From Ensifer sp. Root278 (GTDB taxonomy: Bacteria; Pseudomonadota; Alphaproteobacteria; Rhizobiales; Rhizobiaceae), in contig NZ_LMJJ01000001.1 of the NCBI RefSeq assembly GCF_001429285.1, positions 378,565 through 442,564 on the forward strand: a stretch of 64,000 nt of DNA, read 5' to 3'. Numbering within the stretch: the first letter of the stretch is position 1; each line of letters begins with the position of its first letter. Made by a program: the position numbers and the translations under genes. Shown piece after piece: positions 1-8,103 of the stretch. The notes under the pieces are model-generated. The model was not told the origin of the DNA and made no database searches. It was given only the letters and a program-made list of their open reading frames with translations.

Positions 1-520
1 CCGGATTGGTCGGTTCGCCGACGAGGCAGGCGTCCCAGCGCTCGCCCTTGTCGGCCGCCCATTGCAAGAGCTTGGTGGTGCCATTGATTGCCGGCCCCTC
101 TTCGTCACCGGTGATGAGGAAGGAAACCGAGCCTTTCGGGAGCCCATGTTTTTCGATGTGGCGGGCGATCGCCGCCACGAAGCAGGCGATGCCGCCCTTC
201 ATGTCGACGGCGCCGCGGCCGTACATCTCATCACCGGCGATGTCGGCCGAGAACGGGCCGTGGCTCCATGCGGCTTCGTCGCCGACGGGCACGACGTCGG
301 TGTGGCCGGCGAACATCAGGTGCGGGCCTTCCGTTCCGAGCCGGGCATAGAGGTTCTCGATATCGGGCGTGCCGACGTCCTTCGCCACCACGCGATCGAC
401 CGCAAAGCCGAGCGGCTTCAGCATCGCCTCAAGGGCGGAAAGCGCTCCGCCTTCGGCTGGGGTGACAGAGGGGCAGCGAATGAGGGTGGCGAGATTGGCG
501 ATCGGATCGGTGGGGGTCAT
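1..520 (-). CDS. dapE: Succinyl-diaminopimelate desuccinylase, N-terminal part (runs off the window)
   Basis: Zinc peptidase of the M20 family that removes succinate from N-succinyl-LL-2,6-diaminopimelate in the succinylase branch of lysine and peptidoglycan synthesis. Only the first 173 codons are present; the reverse-strand frame is open from the ATG at 520 to the window edge. It begins [20 protein letters not shown]. It shows the metal-ligand motif [12 protein letters not shown] near residue 70, the bridging Asp in [10 protein letters not shown] near 105, and [11 protein letters not shown] near 140, which holds the catalytic Glu-Glu. These are standard for DapE. It is the last gene of a leftward run and lies about 9.8 kb from dapD, although both serve the same pathway. 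The frame is easily missed because its stop is outside the window. Confidence 0.95.
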   Translation of the reverse strand, partial: MTPTDPIANLATLIRCPSVTPAEGGALSALEAMLKPLGFAVDRVVAKDVGTPDIENLYARLGTEGPHLMFAGHTDVVPVGDEAAWSHGPFSADIAGDEMYGRGAVDMKGGIACFVAAIARHIEKHGLPKGSVSFLITGDEEGPAINGTTKLLQWAADKGERWDACLVGEPTNP

Positions 521-591
521 CTAACGCTATGCCGTCTGCTTGGCCGCTGGGGCCAATGGAATGGAGGCTGCTGGTTTATCCGATCGCCAGC

Positions 592-631
592 GAACTGTCA
601 CGCGGGATGGGGAACTGTCACGCGGGGATGC
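592..631. repeat. Tandem duplication of a 20-bp unit
   Basis: Two head-to-tail copies of a 20-base unit starting GAACTGTCACGCGGG occur at 592-611 and 612-631, with a small difference near the end of the unit. They lie in the 207-bp gap between dapE and the RND pump gene. No promoter was recognised in them. The function is unknown; it may be recent slippage. Confidence 0.6.
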
Positions 632-675
632 AATGCGGCGCCGCGCCTGGGCGGAGGCGCGACGCCGCAGCGTCA

Positions 676-700
676 GCGGGCCGGGATGGATCCGGCCCGC
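676..700 (-). terminator. Hairpin just downstream of the RND pump gene
   Basis: Nine-base arms GCGGGCCGG (676-684) and CCGGCCCGC (692-700) flank a 7-nt loop, 28 bp past the pump stop codon. There is no clear T-run, so it may be a Rho-assisted or RNA-stabilising hairpin rather than a classical terminator. Confidence 0.5.
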
Positions 701-727
701 GTGAAGAGTGTAACGGGTAGAAGGGCC

Positions 728-3700
728 CTATTCTCCGGGTGCGAGATGCGGCGCTTCGATATGGGCTCCGGCGTGCTTCAGAGGCCGCTCGCCGGTAAGC
801 TTGCGGATCAGCACGTAGAAGACCGGCGTCATGAAGATGCCGAAGGCGGTGACGCCGATCATGCCGGCAAAGACCGCGACACCCATGGCCGAGCGCATTT
901 CCGCACCGGCCCCCGTGGACGTGACCAGCGGCACGACGCCCATGATGAAGGCCATCGAGGTCATCAGGATCGGACGAAGACGCAGCCGGCTCGCCTCGAT
1001 CGCGGCCTTGACCGGGGTGCTGCCCGACAGTTCGAGTTCGCGGGCGAACTCGACGATCAGGATGGCGTTCTTCGCCGAAAGGCCGACCAGCACGATCAGG
1101 CCGATCTGGGTGAAGACGTTGTTGTCGCCTCCCGTCAGCCAGACGCCCACCAGCGCCGCCATGATGCCCATTGGTACGATCAGGATGATCGAGATCGGTA
1201 GCGTCAAGCTTTCATACTGGGCCGCAAGCACGAGATAGACCAGCAGCAGTGCCAGCGGGAAGACCAGGATACCGGAATTGCCGGCCAGGATCTGCTGGTA
1301 GGTGAGATCGGTCCACTCGTAGCCGATGCCGGGCGGCAGGGTTTCGGCGGCGATCTTCTCGATGGCTGCCTGCGCCTGGCCGGACGAGAACCCCGGAGCC
1401 GGGCCGCCGTTGATGTCGGCCGACAGGAAGCCGTTATAGCGGATCGCCCGTTCGGCGCCGACGGTCTGCTCGACCTTCAACAGTGCCGACAGCGGGATCA
1501 TCTCGCCGGTCTGCGAACGCACCTTCAGCTTGCCGATGTCGTCGGCATGGCTGCGGTAGTTGGCATCCGCCTGGATGCGCACGCTGTAGGTGCGGCCGAA
1601 GGCGTTGAAGTCGTTGACATAGAGCGAGCCCAGGTAGATCTGCAGCGTCTCGAAGACGTCGGTGACCGCCACGCCGAGCTGGCGCGCCTTGACACGGTCG
1701 AGGTCGGCATAGAGCTGCGGCACGTTGATCTGGAAGCTCGAATAGAGCCCGGCCAGCTCAGGCGTCTGATAGGCCTTAGCAAGGAACGCCTTGGTCGCCT
1801 CGTCGAGCGCCTGGTAGCCGAGGCCATTCTTGTCCTCGAGCTGCAGCTTGAAACCGCCTGTTGTGCCGAGGCCCTGCACGGGCGGCGGCGGGAACATGGC
1901 GATGAAGGCATCCTGGATCGCGCCGAATTCCTGGTTGAGCTGCATGGCGATCGCACCGCCGGACAGTTCGGGCGTCTTGCGTTCCTCGAAGGGTTTCAGG
2001 GCGACGAAGACGATGCCGGAGTTCGACGAGTTGGTGAAGCCGTTGATCGACAGGCCCGGGAAGGCGATGGCGTTCTTGACGCCCGGATGCTTGAGCGCAA
2101 TCTCGCTCATGCGCTTGATCACGTCTTCCGAGCGGTCGAGCGTTGCCCCATCCGGAAGCTGGGCGAAGCCGATCAGATACTGCTTGTCCTGGGCCGGCAC
2201 GAAGCCGCCGGGGATGGCGCGGAACAGCGTGAAGGTGACGCCGAGCAACAGGACATAGACGACCATGATCAGCGACTTGCGCGTCAGGATCCGGCCGACG
2301 CCGCGGCCATAGGCCCCCGAGCTTGCCCCGAAGAAGCGGTTGAAGCCGCGGAAGAACCACCCGAAGGCCTTGTCCATCGCCCGCGTCAGCCAATCCTTCG
2401 GCGCGTGATGGTCCTTCAAGAGAAGGGCGGCCAGCGCCGGAGACAGCGTCAGCGAGTTGAGAGCAGAGATGACAGTCGAGATCGCGATCGTCAGCGCGAA
2501 CTGGCGATAGAACTGGCCGGTGAGGCCGGTGATGAAGGCAAGCGGCACGAAGACGGCGACGAGCACCAGCGCAATCGCGATGATCGGGCCGGAGACCTCC
2601 TGCATGGCGCGATAGGTCGCCTGAACCGGCGACAGGCCCTGCTCGATGTTGCGTTCGACGTTTTCCACCACCACGATCGCGTCGTCGACGACGATGCCGA
2701 TTGCAAGCACCAGGCCGAAGAGGCTGAGCGCGTTGATCGAGAAGCCGAAGACATACATCACCGCGAAGGTGCCGACGATCGAGACCGGCACGGCGACGAG
2801 CGGGATGATCGAGGCGCGCCAGGTCTGCAGGAAGATGATGACGACAAGTACCACGAGCGCGATCGCTTCGAGCAGGGTATGGATAACCGACTCGATCGAG
2901 GCGCGCACGAATTGGGTCGTATCGTAGACGATCTCGTAGTCGACGCCTTCGGGCATGGTGAGCTTCAGCTCGGCCATGGCCTTGTGCACGTTTTCGGAGA
3001 TCTGGATCGCGTTCGAGCCCGGGGCCTGGAAAATGCCCATGCCGACCGCTGGCTTGTTGTCGAGCAGCGAGCGCAGCGAGTAGTCGGCAGCGCCCATCTC
3101 GACGCGGGCGACGTCGCCAAGGCGGGTCACTTCGCCCTCGGCGCCGGATTTGACGACGATGTTGGCGAAATCCTCAGGCGTCTGCAGACGGCCTTGAGCG
3201 TTGACGGAAAGCTGCAGGTCGAGGCCGGGCACGGAGGGCGAGGCGCCGATGACGCCGGCGGCCGCCTGGACGTTCTGACCGCGCACCGCATTGGCGATGT
3301 CGCTTGCGGCAAGACCGCGCTCGGCGGCCTTCTGCGGGTCGATCCAGACGCGCATCGAATAGTCGCCGCCGCCGAAGATCTGCACCTGGCCGACGCCGTC
3401 GATGCGGGCCAGCCGATCCTTGACGTTCAGCACACCGTAGTTGCGCAGATAGTTGATGTCATATTGCCCGTTCGGCGAGATCAGGTGCACGACCAGCGTC
3501 AGGTCTGGCGAGCTCTTGACGGTGGTGACGCCGAGGCGGCGCACTTCCTCAGGCAACCGCGGCTCGGCCTGCGAGACGCGGTTCTGCACGAGCTGCTGGG
3601 CCTGATCGGGATCGGTGCCGAGTTCGAAGGTGACCGTCAGAGTCATCAGGCCGTCGGCGGTCGCCTGGCTCTGCATGTAGAGCATGCCTTCGACGCCGTT

Positions 3701-3913
3701 GATCTGTTCTTCGAGCGGTGTCGCCACCGTCTCGGCGATAACGGCTGGGTTGGCGCCCGGATACTGCGCGCGCACGACGATCTGCGGCGGCACGACTTCG
3801 GGATATTCGGAGATCGGCAGACCGGTCATGCCGATCAGGCCGGCCACGAAGATCAGGACCGAAAGAACGCCCGCGAAGACCGGGCGGTCGACGAAGAAGC
3901 GTGAGAAATTCAT
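728..3913 (-). CDS. RND efflux pump, inner-membrane permease (HAE1 family, MexF/BepG-like)
   Basis: Proton-driven inner-membrane pump subunit of a tripartite drug efflux complex. It is 1061 aa, the usual RND length. It starts MNFSRFFVDRPVFAGVLSV (TM1) and continues with the PISEYPEVVPP segment typical of MexF-like pumps. Two large periplasmic loops follow TM1 and TM7. TM4 carries the adjacent aspartates of the proton relay (IGIVVDDAIVVVEN, around residue 410). The C-terminal half repeats the 6-TM layout (LIVLVGLSAKNAILIVEFA). It lies 130 bp downstream of its adaptor gene on the same strand. No outer-membrane channel gene is present, so a TolC-type partner must be encoded elsewhere. The MexF/BepG resemblance is recalled from family sequences; the substrate cannot be read from the sequence. 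Confidence 0.95.
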   Translation of the reverse strand: MNFSRFFVDRPVFAGVLSVLIFVAGLIGMTGLPISEYPEVVPPQIVVRAQYPGANPAVIAETVATPLEEQINGVEGMLYMQSQATADGLMTLTVTFELGTDPDQAQQLVQNRVSQAEPRLPEEVRRLGVTTVKSSPDLTLVVHLISPNGQYDINYLRNYGVLNVKDRLARIDGVGQVQIFGGGDYSMRVWIDPQKAAERGLAASDIANAVRGQNVQAAAGVIGASPSVPGLDLQLSVNAQGRLQTPEDFANIVVKSGAEGEVTRLGDVARVEMGAADYSLRSLLDNKPAVGMGIFQAPGSNAIQISENVHKAMAELKLTMPEGVDYEIVYDTTQFVRASIESVIHTLLEAIALVVLVVIIFLQTWRASIIPLVAVPVSIVGTFAVMYVFGFSINALSLFGLVLAIGIVVDDAIVVVENVERNIEQGLSPVQATYRAMQEVSGPIIAIALVLVAVFVPLAFITGLTGQFYRQFALTIAISTVISALNSLTLSPALAALLLKDHHAPKDWLTRAMDKAFGWFFRGFNRFFGASSGAYGRGVGRILTRKSLIMVVYVLLLGVTFTLFRAIPGGFVPAQDKQYLIGFAQLPDGATLDRSEDVIKRMSEIALKHPGVKNAIAFPGLSINGFTNSSNSGIVFVALKPFEERKTPELSGGAIAMQLNQEFGAIQDAFIAMFPPPPVQGLGTTGGFKLQLEDKNGLGYQALDEATKAFLAKAYQTPELAGLYSSFQINVPQLYADLDRVKARQLGVAVTDVFETLQIYLGSLYVNDFNAFGRTYSVRIQADANYRSHADDIGKLKVRSQTGEMIPLSALLKVEQTVGAERAIRYNGFLSADINGGPAPGFSSGQAQAAIEKIAAETLPPGIGYEWTDLTYQQILAGNSGILVFPLALLLVYLVLAAQYESLTLPISIILIVPMGIMAALVGVWLTGGDNNVFTQIGLIVLVGLSAKNAILIVEFARELELSGSTPVKAAIEASRLRLRPILMTSMAFIMGVVPLVTSTGAGAEMRSAMGVAVFAGMIGVTAFGIFMTPVFYVLIRKLTGERPLKHAGAHIEAPHLAPGE

Positions 3914-4011
3914 GGTATCCCCCTTGGGACGAGTTCGCGCAGACGGCGGGTGTCCCGCGGCGAAAGGTGTCGCCGCGCGGCGCTGTCTGCTGAGTGATGC
4001 CTAGGCCGGCC

Positions 4012-4036
4012 GCCTCTTCACACCAGGCGAAGAGGC
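4012..4036. repeat. Inverted repeat between adaptor and pump genes
   Basis: Perfect 8-bp arms GCCTCTTC (4012-4019) and GAAGAGGC (4029-4036) with a 9-nt loop lie in the 130-bp spacer between the adaptor stop and the pump start. A hairpin here could stabilise the upstream message or partly terminate it, adjusting the adaptor:pump ratio. That role is inferred. Confidence 0.4.
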
Positions 4037-4043
4037 ACCTGGA

Positions 4044-5246
4044 TTACTTGGCGATCGAGGCAGTCGTTTCCTCGACCTGCTGCGGCGCCACGACAACGCC
4101 GGGGCGAACCCGCTGCAGGCCGTTGACGACGATGTTCTCGCCAGACTTCAGGCCGCTTTCGACGATCCGCAGACCATCGGAATTCGGCCCGAGTTTCACC
4201 TGGCGATACTCGACCTTGTTGTCGGTGCCGACGACGAAGACGAACTTCTTGTCCTGGTCGGAGCCGATGGCGCGGTCGCTGATAACGAGCTTTTCCTCGG
4301 GATCCGGCTCGCCGATGCGGATGCGGACGAACTGGCCAGAGATCAGCTTGCCGTCGGCGTTTTCGAGCGCTGCACGCACCCGGATCGTGCCGGTTGCCGC
4401 ATCCACCTCGTTGTTGATGAGCTGGATATGGCCCGTGATCGGCGTGCCCTCGTCCGCGGCGGTGCCGACCTGGACCGGAAGGCGCTCGATCGCGTCGCCG
4501 CCTGCCGAGGAGGCAAGTTTGGCGAGTGCGGTCGTGACCACCTCTTCGCTGGCGTTGAAGCTCGCATAGATCGGATCGACCGAGACGAGTGTCGTCAGCA
4601 CCGGCGAGGCAGAGCCTGCGGCGACCAGGTTGCCGGCGGTGACGTCGAGCCGGCCGACGCGGCCGGAAATCGGCGCCCGCACCTCCGTATATTGCAGGTC
4701 GAGTTCGGCGGTGCGCAGCGCCGCCTTGGCCGAGCGCACTTCGGCTTGAGCTTCGTCATAGGCGCTGGAGCGCTGGTCGACGCTGCTCTGCGGCACGGCG
4801 CTGGTGGTCACCAGCTTGCGGCCGCGCTCGAGTTCGATCTTGGCAAGCGCGACGCGCGCTTCGGCTGCCTCGACCTGGGCCTTCGCCCGTTCGACGGCCG
4901 CGGCATAGGGCTCGGGATCGATCGTTACCAAGAGATCGCCCTGCTTGACGAGCGCGCCTTCGCGGAAATGCCCCTTGAGAATGGCGCCGCCGACGCGCGG
5001 GCGAACCTCGACGCGCTCGATCGCTTCGAGCCGGCCGGAGAATTCCTCCCAGGTGGTGATACGCTTGGACTGCGCCCGCGACACCGAGACCGGCACGGCC
5101 GGAGGTGGCGCCGCGGCGGTCTCGGTTGCAGCGTCGGCCTCGAAATGCTGCGGCAGGCCGAGCATGACGGCACCACCGCCGGCGACAGACAAAAGGATAC
5201 TCAGGCCGGCGCCCCAGAGGGCCCGACGGGTCACTATCGATGTCAT
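4044..5246 (-). CDS. RND efflux periplasmic adaptor (membrane fusion protein, AcrA/MexE-like)
   Basis: Links the RND pump to an outer-membrane channel. It is 400 aa. The N-terminus has a hydrophobic segment (about residues 10-32) after basic residues, giving a membrane anchor or signal sequence. A lipoyl/biotinyl half-motif (VEVRPRVGGAILKGHFREGA) is near residue 80. An alpha-helical hairpin rich in Ala/Glu/Arg follows (AAVERAKAQVEAAEARVALA, about 115-185), then the second lipoyl half (YTEVRAPISGRVGRLDVTAG) and beta-barrel and membrane-proximal domains. It sits between the hydrolase-like gene (84-bp gap) and the pump gene, all leftward, so one operon is likely. Confidence 0.93.
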   Translation of the reverse strand: MTSIVTRRALWGAGLSILLSVAGGGAVMLGLPQHFEADAATETAAAPPPAVPVSVSRAQSKRITTWEEFSGRLEAIERVEVRPRVGGAILKGHFREGALVKQGDLLVTIDPEPYAAAVERAKAQVEAAEARVALAKIELERGRKLVTTSAVPQSSVDQRSSAYDEAQAEVRSAKAALRTAELDLQYTEVRAPISGRVGRLDVTAGNLVAAGSASPVLTTLVSVDPIYASFNASEEVVTTALAKLASSAGGDAIERLPVQVGTAADEGTPITGHIQLINNEVDAATGTIRVRAALENADGKLISGQFVRIRIGEPDPEEKLVISDRAIGSDQDKKFVFVVGTDNKVEYRQVKLGPNSDGLRIVESGLKSGENIVVNGLQRVRPGVVVAPQQVEETTASIAK

Positions 5247-5330
5247 CTTTTCTCTCCTTGCCGGTTGGGAGCCGGCGCGTTGCTTTCGATGTCAGACAAG
5301 GTGAAGGGGCTGGGTGACCGCCGCTCTCGT

Positions 5331-6188
5331 CTAACGCACCGTCATTTCCGCCGGCTTCGCCCCCGTCTTCTGGAAGAATCGGGAGAAGATGCCGGTAATT
5401 TCTTCCTGCTGTGCCGCCCAGTTTTCCTTGGCGACCGTATTCTGCGGCAGCCATCCGGCTCGTCCCGGCAGGACGTGAGATTCAACCGACACGCCGGCCT
5501 GACGCAGGCGTTTGGCGTAGGCTTCGGTTTCGTCGCGCATCGGACACTCCTCGCTGGTCAGGATCAGCGAAGGCACGAGGCCGGCGAGCCGCGTGCAGTG
5601 GGCCGGCGCGGCGTAAGGATGCGTGAAGCCGCCGCTTTGCCCGAGGTAGCGCTGCCAGCCGTCGGCGATCGATTGCGCCGAGGACTGCGGACAGTATTGC
5701 CGGAACGATTCCGTCGCCAGGCAAGGGTCGAGCATCGGCGACAAAAGAATCTGACCCTTGAGGTCGGTCAGATACTGGTCACGCGCCATCAGCGCGGCGC
5801 CGGCGGCAACATTGCCGCCCGCCTCTTCGCCGGCCACGAACAGCGACGATTTCTTGTGCGCGAACTGTGGGCAGCGCGAGCGCATCGACGACAGCATGGC
5901 GTAGGCGACATCGAGCGCCGCGGGAAACGGATTGAGGCAAGCTGTGGAATATTCCGGCGAGATCACCACCGCTCCAGCCGCCGCAAGCGCCTCGGCGACG
6001 CGCTCACCGGCGGCGATCGTTCCGCCCATGAAGGAGCCGCCATGCAGGTGCAGCACGATCGGCGGCGGATTGAGCAAAGCTTCGCCGCGGTAGACGCGTG
6101 CCGCGCAGCAGCCTTGGCCGGTCTGCATCGTCTCCACCTTGAACAGTTCGCCCATCTCTCTTGCCTTCGGCCCGAGCTCAACCCACAT
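5331..6188 (-). CDS. Alpha/beta-hydrolase-fold protein of the HSL type lacking the catalytic triad (probable pseudoenzyme)
   Basis: First gene of the efflux operon, 285 aa from the ATG at 6188; a GTG at 6206 would add six residues. Neither start has a strong ribosome site. The fold is that of hormone-sensitive-lipase-like esterases: the oxyanion motif HLHGGSF is at residues 47-53 and the nucleophile-elbow region at 117-126. The elbow reads FVAGEEAGGN where the family has GDSAGGN, so the nucleophilic Ser is Glu122. The acid position, usually DPLRDE, reads ECPMRDE (Cys215). The expected HGF histidine is replaced in PGRAGWL (Gly245). All three triad residues are therefore absent although the frame is intact, which suggests a binding or regulatory role. 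The divergent LysR gene probably controls it. Confidence 0.8.
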   Translation of the reverse strand: MWVELGPKAREMGELFKVETMQTGQGCCAARVYRGEALLNPPPIVLHLHGGSFMGGTIAAGERVAEALAAAGAVVISPEYSTACLNPFPAALDVAYAMLSSMRSRCPQFAHKKSSLFVAGEEAGGNVAAGAALMARDQYLTDLKGQILLSPMLDPCLATESFRQYCPQSSAQSIADGWQRYLGQSGGFTHPYAAPAHCTRLAGLVPSLILTSEECPMRDETEAYAKRLRQAGVSVESHVLPGRAGWLPQNTVAKENWAAQQEEITGIFSRFFQKTGAKPAEMTVR

Positions 6189-6235
6189 GTGGCGACAACA
6201 CGCCACGGTAGGAGAATAACATTGTCTTCTGTCTG

Positions 6236-6266
6236 GAATAGTCTTTTCAAACTGACTACACTATTC
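6236..6266. promoter_or_regulatory. Candidate operator/promoter region between the efflux operon and its LysR gene
   Basis: The short intergenic region is AT-rich and contains nested inverted repeats: GAATAG (6236-6241) with CTATTC (6261-6266), and TAGTC (6239-6243) with GACTA (6254-6258). LysR-type regulators usually bind such imperfect dyads between divergent genes. Assigning it to the adjacent LysR protein is inference. Confidence 0.5.
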
Positions 6267-6295
6267 GTATTCTCGAACAATTATGGCTCTTGAAA

Positions 6296-7207
6296 ATGGA
6301 CCAGCTCACGGCCATGCGTGCGTTCCTCCGGGTCGTCGAAACCGGAAACTTTACCCGCGCCTCCGCTTCGCTGAATATGCCCAAGGCGACCCTCACCAAT
6401 CTCATTCAGGGGTTGGAAGCGCATCTGCGCACAAAACTTTTGAACCGCACCACCCGCCGGGTGCTGGTGACGCCGGATGGCGCGCTCTACTACGAGCGGG
6501 CCGCTCGGTTGCTGACCGATCTCGATGAACTCGACGGCAGCCTGTCGAGCGCCCAGAGTTTGCCGAAGGGGCGATTGCGTGTCGAGACGGCGGGCGCCTT
6601 TGCCAATCTGATCATCGTTCCAGCGCTTCCTGAGTTCAATCGGAAGTATCCGGACATCCAGATCGACCTCGGCGTTTCCGATCGCACCGTCGACTATCTC
6701 GCGGAGAACGTCGATTGCGCCATCCGTGGCGGCGCACTGACGGATCAGTCGCTGATCGCCCGACGCATTACAGAGATGAAATTCGTCACCTGCGCCTCGC
6801 CGGAATATCTCAAGCGGCACGCAATGCCGCAGCATCCTTCCGATCTCGCGAAGAATTGCTCCGTTGTCGGCTATTTCATGCCGAAGACCGGCCAGCCGAT
6901 GCCCTACCAGTTCCGCCGCGGCAACGAAGAGATGGAGGTCCAGGGTCGTTACAGCGTCGCGGCAAACGAGGCGACGACCTATCTTGCTGCCGCGCGCGCC
7001 GGATTGGGTGTCATCCAGGTGCCGCTCTTCATGGTCCGCGACGATCTGCGGGCCGGCACCATGGTTCCGGTGCTCAGCGACTGGCAGATCGATCCGGAGC
7101 CGGTCTATCTTGTCTATCCGCCGAACCGCCACTTGAGCAGTCGCCTGCGCGTCTTTGCCGACTGGGTGGTGAAGGTGGTCGCCCAGTCGCAACTCGACGC
7201 GGAGTGA
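6296..7207 (+). CDS. LysR-family transcriptional regulator
   Basis: Regulator of 303 aa. An N-terminal winged helix-turn-helix occupies residues 1-60 ([20 protein letters not shown], then [15 protein letters not shown] and [15 protein letters not shown]). The co-inducer-binding domain covers about 90-290. The ATG at 6296 fits the usual MDQL/MxxL start of the family better than a TTG two codons upstream. It is transcribed away from the hydrolase/adaptor/pump operon, the common arrangement for a LysR activator of an efflux operon. The inducer is unknown. It ends 4 bp before the convergent HxlR gene. Confidence 0.9.
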   Translation: MDQLTAMRAFLRVVETGNFTRASASLNMPKATLTNLIQGLEAHLRTKLLNRTTRRVLVTPDGALYYERAARLLTDLDELDGSLSSAQSLPKGRLRVETAGAFANLIIVPALPEFNRKYPDIQIDLGVSDRTVDYLAENVDCAIRGGALTDQSLIARRITEMKFVTCASPEYLKRHAMPQHPSDLAKNCSVVGYFMPKTGQPMPYQFRRGNEEMEVQGRYSVAANEATTYLAAARAGLGVIQVPLFMVRDDLRAGTMVPVLSDWQIDPEPVYLVYPPNRHLSSRLRVFADWVVKVVAQSQLDAE

Positions 7208-7210
7208 GCC

Positions 7211-7612
7211 TCACTTGTCTCGTTCGGCGTCGTAGCGCTCGCGGGCCACATCCAGCGCGCCGAAATGCGTCTCGGCCCAACGATCGAGCACCAGCAAGGT
7301 TTCGCTGAGTGAGCGGCCGATCGGGCTCAAGCTGTATTCCACATGCGGCGGCACGGTCTTCTTGTCCTCGCGGACAACCAGGCCGTTGCGCTCCAGCTCC
7401 TTCAGCGTCTGCGTCAGCATCTTCTGCGAGATGTCGCCGAGCCGGCGCATCAGCGCGGCATTGCGCATCGGCCCACCTTCGAGCGCCGAGATAATGAGCA
7501 TCGGCCATTTGCCGGCGATCAGCTCCAGCGCGTGGCGTGACGAGCAGGTTGGATCGAACACGTCAGGGATCGAGGCTGCGGGCGCTTTCGCCGGGCTTTC
7601 CGGATTTTCCAT
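7211..7612 (-). CDS. HxlR-family transcriptional regulator
   Basis: Winged-helix regulator of 133 aa. It has the family signature: a Cys in CSSRHALELIAGKWPMLIISAL (about residues 22-43), then MRNAALMRRLGDISQKMLTQTLKELERNGLV, the recognition helix and wing. HxlR proteins often sense electrophiles or oxidants through such a Cys. I chose the ATG at 7612; a TTG three codons upstream is also open. It is divergent from the SMR gene, and a dyad lies between them, so local control is likely. Confidence 0.9.
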   Translation of the reverse strand: MENPESPAKAPAASIPDVFDPTCSSRHALELIAGKWPMLIISALEGGPMRNAALMRRLGDISQKMLTQTLKELERNGLVVREDKKTVPPHVEYSLSPIGRSLSETLLVLDRWAETHFGALDVARERYDAERDK

Positions 7613-7616
7613 AGTT

Positions 7617-7644
7617 ACCAAAAGGTGCGTAATTGTTATTTGGT
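7617..7644. promoter_or_regulatory. Candidate HxlR operator between HxlR and SMR genes
   Basis: Inverted repeat ACCAAA (7617-7622) and TTTGGT (7639-7644) centred in the 82-bp divergent intergenic region, with a direct repeat GGTGC inside and beside it. Position and symmetry suit a dimeric HxlR protein. I saw no ykkC-type guanidine riboswitch in this interval. Confidence 0.45.
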
Positions 7645-7694
7645 GCCTACTCTACCAGATTGTGAACCATGTGAGAATTCCGATGGAGACGAAC

Positions 7695-8012
7695 ATGGCA
7701 TGGATCATTCTGATAGCGGCGAGCCTCGTCGAGATCGTCATGGGGCTGGCGCTGAAATACGCCGAGGGCTGGACGAAACTGGTGCCTAGCGCGATCGGCA
7801 TCGCGGCAGCGCTCGGCAGCGTCTATCTCCTGACGATCGCCATGCGAGACCTGCCGGCAGGCACAGCCTACGCCGCCTGGACCGGCATCGGCTCGGTCGG
7901 CATCACTGTGCTCGGCATCGTGCTCTTCGGCGACCCGATCTCCTGGATGCGCATCACCTGCATCGCGATGATCATCGTCGCCGTCGCCGGCCTTCGCTTC
8001 CTGGAAGCCTGA
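7695..8012 (+). CDS. sugE: Small multidrug resistance family exporter (SugE/Gdx-type)
   Basis: Four-TM inner-membrane proton antiporter, 105 aa, usual for the family. It begins MAWIILIAASLVEIVMGLAL with the essential Glu at residue 13. It has the SugE/Gdx-type stretches KYAEGWTKLVPS and GTAYAAWTGIG (about 56-66). Members of this subgroup export guanidinium, which is family knowledge. The ATG at 7695 follows a GGAG ribosome site; an ATG at 7683 would add METN. The gene is divergent from an HxlR regulator and ends at a strong shared terminator. Confidence 0.87.
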   Translation: MAWIILIAASLVEIVMGLALKYAEGWTKLVPSAIGIAAALGSVYLLTIAMRDLPAGTAYAAWTGIGSVGITVLGIVLFGDPISWMRITCIAMIIVAVAGLRFLEA

Positions 8013-8040
8013 GACCACATCGTTCGCAACCCTGCTCACG

Positions 8041-8075
8041 AAAAAAGCGCCGCGATCCGATCGCGGCGCTTTTTA
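8041..8075. terminator. Bidirectional intrinsic terminator
   Basis: A-run, then stem AGCGCCGCGATC (8046-8057) paired with GATCGCGGCGCT (8059-8070), then TTTTT. It works on both strands for the converging SMR and helicase genes. Confidence 0.9.
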
Positions 8076-8103
8076 ATTGACTGAGAACTCTGCCGGTGTC
8101 GGC

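Noticed and set aside
1547-3904. Long open frame antisense to the RND pump gene (785 codons)
   Set aside because: High-GC genes on the opposite strand create long shadow frames; the sequence is low-complexity His/Arg/Asp-rich without motifs, and the pump gene on the other strand is unmistakable.
7613-7694. Guanidine (ykkC) riboswitch before the SugE/Gdx-type gene
   Set aside because: Leader is only 82 bp and lacks the conserved ykkC loops; an HxlR dyad explains the region better.
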